Below, in pieces: positions 5,370 through 10,813 of a stretch of DNA of 10,813 bases (position 1 is the stretch's first letter; each line of letters begins with the position of its first letter). Origin of the DNA: an uncultured Methylococcaceae bacterium (lineage in GTDB: Bacteria; Pseudomonadota; Gammaproteobacteria; Methylococcales; Methylomonadaceae); NCBI GenBank assembly GCA_903839795.1, contig CAIMDR010000069.1, positions 1 to 10,813 of the forward strand, given 5' to 3'. The notes beneath the pieces are model-generated. The model made no database searches. It saw nothing but the letters and a program-made list of their open reading frames with translations, and was not told where the DNA came from. The position numbers and the translations under genes are program-made.

Positions 5370-7880
5370 ATGCCCAATGACCAATTTGTTATTAGCAAAC
5401 TTAACCCATCAATTATTTCACTACCCGAACAGGGTATGAAAAAAAATGATTTTATCAATGATTTCAAACAATATTATGTCCATTTGCTGGGTAGGGATGA
5501 ACATTGTCAAACGCCTTATTATGCAGGTGAGGCTTTATCGTTGGCGATTCGTGACCGCTTGATGGAGCGTTGGAAGGCTACCCATCTAACCTATAAAAAC
5601 AATGATTGCAGGCGGAGTTATTATCTGTCCATGGAATTTCTTATGGGTCGCACATTAAGCAATGCCATGCTTAATTTGGGAGTCACTGATACAGTTACCC
5701 AGGCGATGTATGATCTCGGCATTGAAATTGAAGAGTTGATCAGTAGTGAGCAGGATGCAGGTTTGGGTAATGGCGGTTTGGGTCGTCTTGCTGCTTGCTT
5801 GATAGACAGTTGTGCGACCTTGCAACTGCCGGTGATAGGGTATGGATTACGTTACGAATATGGCATGTTTACCCAGAATATTGTTAATGGTGAACAGATT
5901 GAAAAACCCGATCATTGGCTGCGTCAAGGTAACGTCTGGGAAATTGAGCGGCTGGAATATTCGCATAGCATTAAATTTGGCGGTCATACCGAACTTCAAA
6001 TTGATGAAAATGGCAAGCAACGGCATTGCTGGATAGCTACTTCTAATATCTTGGCAGTCCCTTTTGATACGCCAATACCCGGCTATCAGAATGGCACGGT
6101 TAATACCTTGCGGCTATGGAAGGCGGTTGCTACCGAAGAGTTTAATCTGGAGGAGTTCAATGCCGGCGATTATGCGGAAGCGGTCGCAGCAAAAATTACT
6201 GCGGAAAATGTCACGATGGTACTGTATCCCAATGATGCCAATGAAAACGGCAAGGAGCTGAGATTACGGCAACAATATTTTCTGGCTTCCGCCAGTTTGC
6301 AGGATGTTATTGCCCACTGGACAATGATGCATGGCAATGATTTTAGTCACTTTGCGGAAAAACGTTGTTTCCAGTTAAACGACACGCATCCGAGTATTGC
6401 CATTGCCGAATTGATGCGCCTGCTGATGGATATTCACGGTTTAATGTGGGATGAGGCATGGACTATCACAACAAGTACCATGGCTTATACGAACCACACC
6501 TTGTTGCCCGAAGCGTTGGAAAAGTGGCCCGTTAAATTGATGCAACGGTTATTACCCCGATTGATGGACATTATTTTTGAAATTAACCGTCATTTTATAA
6601 CGGAAGCATCCATGCACTGGCCCGGCGATAGCGAGCGTTTACGCAGAATGTCCATTGTTGAGGAAGGTGAAGAGCAGCAGGTAAGAATGGCTCATCTTGC
6701 TATAGTAGGCAGTTTTTCCGTGAACGGGGTTGCGAGGTTACATACCGAGTTGTTGCAGCAAGGTTTGTTTGGCGACTTTTATGCCTTATGGCCACGTAAA
6801 TTTAATAATAAAACCAATGGGGTGACGCCAAGACGTTGGTTAGCCGCCTGTAATCCGGAGCTGGCAAGCCTGATAACGGAAACGATAGGCGATGGTTGGG
6901 TGACTGATTTAATGCAGTTAAAAAAGCTGGAGCCCTACGCAGAGGATGCTCAATTTCGGCACCGCTGGCGTGCCATCAAGCAGGCAGCGAAACAGCGTTT
7001 GATTGATCATAAACAACGCAAACACGACACCAAACTACATTTTAATGTGGATGCGCTGTTCGATGTGCAGGTCAAACGTATTCATGAGTACAAGCGTCAA
7101 CTGTTAAATGTATTGCATGTGATTCATCTTTATAACGGTATTAAAAAAGGTGACATTGAGAGCAGGGTACCGAGATGCGTATTAATAGGCGGCAAAGCGG
7201 CTCCCGGTTATCGTATGGCAAAAAAAATTATCAAGTTAATCAATAACGTTGCCGAGATCATTAATTCAGACCCTGAAACAGAAAATAAATTAATCTTACT
7301 GTTTTTACAGGATTATCGTGTTTCGGCCATGGAAAGAATATGTCCGGGCGTTGATTTATCAGAACAGGTATCAACCGCAGGCAAGGAAGCTTCGGGTACC
7401 GGTAACATGAAGTTGATGATGAACGGTGCCATCACTATTGGTACGCTGGATGGTGCCAATATTGAAATCCGTGAAGAAGTGGGGGATGAAAACTTTTTTC
7501 TGTTCGGTTTGACGGAAGAGCAAGTTGAAGCAAGACGAGGCCATTATGACCCGGTCGCTATTATCGACCAGGATAAAGACCTTCAGCAGGTCATGCACTT
7601 GCTGGAGTCTGGATATTTTAACCAATTTGAACCGGGATTATTTGATGATCTCATTGGCTCCATAAAAAGCCCGAATGACCCCTGGATGACGATTGCGGAT
7701 TTTCGGAGTTTTGCAGAGGCCCAAAAACGCGTTGAGGATGCCTATCGGGATAAAGACCAATGGACTAAAATGAGTATTTTAAATTGTGCCAACAGTGGTA
7801 AATTCTCTACCGATAGAACAATTGGAGAATACAATCGTGAAATCTGGAAGTTAACGCCGCAGCCGGTAATACATCAATAA
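5370..7880 (+). CDS. glgP: Glycogen/alpha-glucan phosphorylase
   Basis: GlgP removes glucose units from the non-reducing ends of glycogen with phosphate, giving glucose 1-phosphate, and uses PLP. The 836 residues are the usual family length. Visible signatures: DAGLGNGGLGRLAAC (129-143), FQLNDTHPSIAIAELMR (334-350), KFNNKTNGVTPRRWL (477-491), FDVQVKRIHEYKRQLLN (564-580), and the PLP site ASGTGNMKLMMNG with Lys681. All landmarks are intact. The start is supported by AGGA (5359-5362), 7 bases before the ATG; the first 25 or so residues are not conserved in the family, and Met23 is a less likely alternative start without a ribosome site. No other glycogen gene is in the window, and the enzyme cannot be told from a maltodextrin phosphorylase with certainty. 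The transcript ends at a strong terminator three bases on. Confidence 0.95.
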   Translation: MPNDQFVISKLNPSIISLPEQGMKKNDFINDFKQYYVHLLGRDEHCQTPYYAGEALSLAIRDRLMERWKATHLTYKNNDCRRSYYLSMEFLMGRTLSNAMLNLGVTDTVTQAMYDLGIEIEELISSEQDAGLGNGGLGRLAACLIDSCATLQLPVIGYGLRYEYGMFTQNIVNGEQIEKPDHWLRQGNVWEIERLEYSHSIKFGGHTELQIDENGKQRHCWIATSNILAVPFDTPIPGYQNGTVNTLRLWKAVATEEFNLEEFNAGDYAEAVAAKITAENVTMVLYPNDANENGKELRLRQQYFLASASLQDVIAHWTMMHGNDFSHFAEKRCFQLNDTHPSIAIAELMRLLMDIHGLMWDEAWTITTSTMAYTNHTLLPEALEKWPVKLMQRLLPRLMDIIFEINRHFITEASMHWPGDSERLRRMSIVEEGEEQQVRMAHLAIVGSFSVNGVARLHTELLQQGLFGDFYALWPRKFNNKTNGVTPRRWLAACNPELASLITETIGDGWVTDLMQLKKLEPYAEDAQFRHRWRAIKQAAKQRLIDHKQRKHDTKLHFNVDALFDVQVKRIHEYKRQLLNVLHVIHLYNGIKKGDIESRVPRCVLIGGKAAPGYRMAKKIIKLINNVAEIINSDPETENKLILLFLQDYRVSAMERICPGVDLSEQVSTAGKEASGTGNMKLMMNGAITIGTLDGANIEIREEVGDENFFLFGLTEEQVEARRGHYDPVAIIDQDKDLQQVMHLLESGYFNQFEPGLFDDLIGSIKSPNDPWMTIADFRSFAEAQKRVEDAYRDKDQWTKMSILNCANSGKFSTDRTIGEYNREIWKLTPQPVIHQ

Positions 7881-7883
7881 TCG

Positions 7884-7923
7884 CTGCGTTACCCGCAGTC
7901 AATGCGGGTAACGCAGGCTTTTT
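7884..7923 (+). terminator. Strong intrinsic terminator of glgP
   Basis: CTGCGTTACCCGCA (7884-7897) and TGCGGGTAACGCAG (7903-7916) form a perfect 14-bp stem with a 5-base loop. After GC comes TTTTT (7919-7923). The convergent gene ends at 7925, so its transcript also folds this hairpin, but on that strand the following bases are only mildly U-rich; termination there would be weaker. Confidence 0.92.
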
Positions 7924-7924
7924 A

Positions 7925-10606
7925 TTATTGCCTTAAGTCTTTAACAACGCGCACGACTTCATTATCATCGGCAATGGTTTCTATACTAAAACCAAGCTTG
8001 GTAACCAGTGATAACATCGGTTTGTTAACGACCAAGACTTCCCCTTCAAAAAAGGAGATGCCTTTGGCTTTGGCCGTCTGCATTAAGGTTGTCATGAGTT
8101 TGGAACCTATGCCCAAACAATGGCAATCGTCAGCAACCACCAGTGCAAATTCCACTGAATTACCGTCCGGGTTCATTAAGCAGCGGCCAACACCCAGTTC
8201 ACTGGGCATATTTGCATCCTCAGTGACGGCAACAAAGGCCATTTCACGGTCATAATCGATTTGCGTGAAGCGGACTATCATTTCCGGTGTTAATTCTTGT
8301 AACGCTTGCATAAACCGAAAATATTTCGTGCGTTCGGACAAACGATTATGAAAATCTTTTTCTAAAATGGCATCTTCAGGACGGATAGGACGGATCGTGA
8401 TATTAACGCCGTTGTTTAATTGATGATACTGGATTAATTCATGCGGATAAGGATGAATCGCCATGTGTGAATAGCGGGTCAGTTGATGCGATACTTGTGC
8501 TTTAATACGGGCATCAACAGCCATTACGCCGTTTTCATCAACAATCAGCGGATTAATGTCCAGTTCTAAAATTTCCGGCAGTTCACTGACCATGGTTGAT
8601 ATATTCAGTAGCACATTAATCAGGGCTTGTTTATTGGCTGGGGGTAATTGACGAAAGGCCCCCAGATATTTGGCCGCCTTGGTTTTGGCAATCATTTGCT
8701 CAACCATGTAGGCGTTGAGTGGGGGCAGGGCGACGGCATTATCTTTTAAGATTTCGACCATAGTACCACCCAGACCAAAACTGATGGCAGGGCCAAACAC
8801 GGGATCTCTTACCACGCCTATCATCAATTCACGACCATTGGGACTGCGGAACATGGGTTCGACAGTCATGCCGACTTCAGTTATCTCGGGGTGCAATTTT
8901 TTAATGGCGGCTTCCATTTCCGTATAGTGGCGAGAAATATCCTGGACGCTGTTAATGTTAAGCCTGACGCCGCCGATATCGGATTTATGACTAAACTCTG
9001 CCATATTGACTTTTAAAACGACGGGAAACCGCAAGGTTTCAGCGGCAATCATGGCATCTTTTACACTGGATACCTTGATGGTTTGGGTCACCGGAATATG
9101 GAAAGCAGCCAGTATGGCTTTGGATTCCTGAGCCGTTAAAACCTGGCGGCCTTCTGAAAGTACGCGCTCAATAATTAAACGGGAACCTTCAACATCTGGC
9201 GTTGCAAGTTCATCGGTAGGTGAGGGGATTTGTTTTAGTAAAATCTGATTCTGGGCATATTTGGCCAAAAATGAAAAGGCATCGACAGCCACTTCAGGGG
9301 TGCTAAAGTGGGCTACCCTGCTATTGGCAAAAAGATCGCGACCTTCCTGAACCCTTTCTCCCCCTGTCCAGGAGGCCAACACCGGCTTTTTGCTGGCTTT
9401 TGCGCCCTCAATGATGCTTAGTGCAACCTGGGTTGGATTGGTCATTGCCTGAGGCGTTAAGATAACCAATACACCGTCAACGTTTTTATCTTTAAGGCAA
9501 ATATCCAGCGCTTTTTGGTAACGTTCAGAGGTGGCGTCACCCAGAATATCAACAGGATTGGCATGAGACCAGTGTACGGGTAACGCCTCATTTAAGCCTT
9601 CAATGCTGGCAGGGCTTAGCTCCGCCATAATGATGCCGACATCTTCGGCGCGATCGGTACTCATGACACCGGGGCCACCGGCATTGGTAATAATAGCCAG
9701 TCGGTCTTTTTTGACCACATAATTGTTTGCCAAAACGCGGGCTGCAGAAAATAATTCGGTGATGCTATAGACTCTAACAACGCCCGCTCTTGCTATTGCG
9801 GCATCAAAGACGTCATCGCCACCGACCATGGCGCCCGTATGTGACATGGCGGCTTTAACACCGGCCTCATGGCGGCCTGATTTAATCAGGATAACCGGTT
9901 TTAAACGAGCGGCCGCTTTAAGTCCGCTTAAAAAGCGACGCGCATCACGTATGCCTTCTACATACATCAAGATGCCGGTGGTTTTGCTGTCGGTTGCCAG
10001 ATAATCCAGCACCTCACCAAAATCAATGTCGGCTGCACCGCCCATGGATACCACTGTTGAAAAGCCGATGTCTTGTACTTTTGCCCAGTCTAAAATGGCG
10101 GTACAAACGGCACCTGATTGGGACAATAACGCCAGACTGCCGTCTTTAACCGTACCGTCACCAAAAGTTGCATTAAGGTAGCCACTGGGCCGAATAACGC
10201 CCAGACAGTTCGGGCCAATAATACGGATATTATAACGGTGAGCAATATCCAGCACTTCTTGCTGAAGCCGTTTTCCTTCCGACCCCAGTTCACCAAAGCC
10301 GGCCGTAATAATAATGACAGAGCTAACGCCCTTTTCGCCACATTGTCGAATAATGCCGGGAACACTGGGTGCCGGGGTGGCAATAACTACCAAATCCAAA
10401 TCTTCAGGAACGGCATTCAAGTCAGGATAGGCTTTTAAGCCTAGTAATTCATCACGTTTGTTGTTGACAGGATAAAGACCACCCTTAAAACCGGCTTCTT
10501 GCATATTAAGCAAGAGCCGATAACCGACACTGTTTTCGCGCTCTGAGGCGCCAACAATGGCAACTGATTTAGGGGTGAAAAAACGGTTTAAATAATGAGG
10601 GCCCAT
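7925..10606 (-). CDS. Pat-like fusion: NDP-forming acyl-CoA synthetase domains plus GNAT acetyltransferase
   Basis: This 893-residue protein has the architecture of the protein lysine acetyltransferase Pat/PatZ (YfiQ): CoA-binding domain (about 9-130, SVAIVGAS at 14-21), ligase-CoA and flavodoxin-like domains (about 150-460), ATP-grasp domain (about 480-705), then GNAT (about 735-893). Family members acetylate, among others, acetyl-CoA synthetase Acs to switch it off. Two histidines linked to phosphoryl transfer in ADP-forming acetyl-CoA synthetases are present: His256 in SHTGA and His540 in SHKSDIGG. E. coli YfiQ, as I recall it, has Asn at the first site, so real synthetase activity is possible here. 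In the GNAT part, Glu819 (VEFALVV) is the likely general base; the acetyl-CoA loop reads HCLGIG, with His829 where Gln or Arg is usual. GGAG lies 5 bases before the ATG. It converges on glgP. Confidence 0.9.
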   Translation of the reverse strand: MGPHYLNRFFTPKSVAIVGASERENSVGYRLLLNMQEAGFKGGLYPVNNKRDELLGLKAYPDLNAVPEDLDLVVIATPAPSVPGIIRQCGEKGVSSVIIITAGFGELGSEGKRLQQEVLDIAHRYNIRIIGPNCLGVIRPSGYLNATFGDGTVKDGSLALLSQSGAVCTAILDWAKVQDIGFSTVVSMGGAADIDFGEVLDYLATDSKTTGILMYVEGIRDARRFLSGLKAAARLKPVILIKSGRHEAGVKAAMSHTGAMVGGDDVFDAAIARAGVVRVYSITELFSAARVLANNYVVKKDRLAIITNAGGPGVMSTDRAEDVGIIMAELSPASIEGLNEALPVHWSHANPVDILGDATSERYQKALDICLKDKNVDGVLVILTPQAMTNPTQVALSIIEGAKASKKPVLASWTGGERVQEGRDLFANSRVAHFSTPEVAVDAFSFLAKYAQNQILLKQIPSPTDELATPDVEGSRLIIERVLSEGRQVLTAQESKAILAAFHIPVTQTIKVSSVKDAMIAAETLRFPVVLKVNMAEFSHKSDIGGVRLNINSVQDISRHYTEMEAAIKKLHPEITEVGMTVEPMFRSPNGRELMIGVVRDPVFGPAISFGLGGTMVEILKDNAVALPPLNAYMVEQMIAKTKAAKYLGAFRQLPPANKQALINVLLNISTMVSELPEILELDINPLIVDENGVMAVDARIKAQVSHQLTRYSHMAIHPYPHELIQYHQLNNGVNITIRPIRPEDAILEKDFHNRLSERTKYFRFMQALQELTPEMIVRFTQIDYDREMAFVAVTEDANMPSELGVGRCLMNPDGNSVEFALVVADDCHCLGIGSKLMTTLMQTAKAKGISFFEGEVLVVNKPMLSLVTKLGFSIETIADDNEVVRVVKDLRQ

Positions 10607-10640
10607 GGTTGCTCCGGTGTAAGAAAAAATAGCTGAATGT

Positions 10641-10668
10641 AAAATAAATGCTGATCCATAGTCATCAA
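10641..10668 (-). promoter_or_regulatory. Weak candidate promoter for the Pat-like gene
   Basis: Read on the minus strand, TTGATG (10668-10663) and TATTTT (10646-10641) are 16 bases apart, each matching the sigma-70 boxes at four of six positions. It lies about 35 bases upstream of the start codon. The match is ordinary for AT-rich DNA, so confidence is low. Confidence 0.25.
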
Positions 10669-10682
10669 CTTAAGACATTTCA

Positions 10683-10709
10683 CCACGAAGACACCGAAGA
10701 ATGCGAAGA
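10683..10709. repeat. Three tandem 9-bp GAAG repeats
   Basis: CCACGAAGA, CACCGAAGA and ATGCGAAGA follow one another without gaps, keeping CGAAGA at a 9-base period. Similar CACCACGAAG words are commonly dispersed in bacterial genomes. Here they lie directly upstream of the second mobile element copy, 16 bases from its end. Confidence 0.5.
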
Positions 10710-10725
10710 TTTTTCTTTGGTTTTT

Positions 10726-10813
10726 GGCATCCTTCATAGAAGCCCAAAAGTAGTTGACACTTTTTTATCACAAAAATGCTAATAATCTTTGTCGGGTTAC
10801 GCTTTCGCTAACC
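10726..10813 (+). mobile_element. Left end of a second copy of the miniature element (runs off the window)
   Basis: GGCATCCTTCAT (10726-10737) opens a segment matching the first 67 bases of the element at 507, with four substitutions and one single-base gap by my hand alignment. After AATAATCTTTG it continues as TCGGGTTACGCTTTCGCTAACC. That corresponds to the second palindrome of copy 1, skipping about 47 bases that include the first palindrome. The orientation is the same as copy 1. The right end and its duplication lie outside the window; the base run left of the end is TGGTTTTT (10718-10725). Confidence 0.75.

Noticed and set aside
7902..8255. Plus-strand 117-residue frame opposite the Pat-like gene
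   Set aside because: It lies inside the coding sequence of a well-supported gene on the other strand, begins within the glgP terminator and shows no family motif.
10090..10383. Other minus- and plus-strand frames inside the Pat-like, glgP and aminotransferase genes
   Set aside because: They are out-of-frame shadows of strongly conserved genes with low-complexity or unnatural composition and no ribosome sites.
507..10813. The two element copies as ends of a 10-kb composite transposon
   Set aside because: The genes between are housekeeping (dksA, gluQ, glgP), copy 1 has its own 8-bp duplication at both ends, and no transposase is present. Independent insertions fit better.

Overview
The window looks like ordinary chromosome of a gammaproteobacterium with moderate to low GC. 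Markers are the 3' end of rpoH, the classic dksA-gluQ pair, and a TIGR02647-type small protein. Codon use and the GTCGGGTTA palindromes would fit a methanotroph of the order Methylococcales, but that is an impression and not proven by the sequence.

Layout. Positions 2-436 hold the C-terminal half of RpoH (heat-shock sigma factor), closed by a strong intrinsic terminator. Just beyond it sits a 191-bp transposase-free element (507-697) with inverted ends and a perfect 8-bp target duplication. Then come three minus-strand genes: a TIGR02647-family small protein (769-1005), and a class I aminotransferase (1507-2694) whose stop overlaps the start of a single-domain rhodanese (1187-1510). Divergent from the aminotransferase is the dksA-gluQ operon (2791-4118). 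The stretch 4119-5369 is AT-rich. It holds only one small predicted membrane protein (4501-4761, minus) plus hairpins and short repeats. A long leader then precedes glgP (5370-7880), which ends in a 14-bp perfect stem terminator. Converging on it is an 893-residue fusion of an NDP-forming acyl-CoA synthetase and a GNAT acetyltransferase (7925-10606, minus). The right edge carries a 9-bp GAAG repeat and the left end of a second copy of the mobile element (10726 onward), in the same orientation as the first.

Functional reading. Most genes belong to stress response and central metabolism: RpoH and DksA reprogram transcription, GluQ modifies tRNA(Asp), GlgP mobilises storage glucan, and the Pat-like fusion probably acetylates proteins and may also interconvert acyl-CoA and ATP. 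I see no defence system, prophage, CRISPR array or RNA gene. The most notable items are the miniature element with its intact duplication and truncated sister, the Pat-like protein that keeps the histidine its enterobacterial relatives have lost, and the long repeat-bearing leader of glgP.
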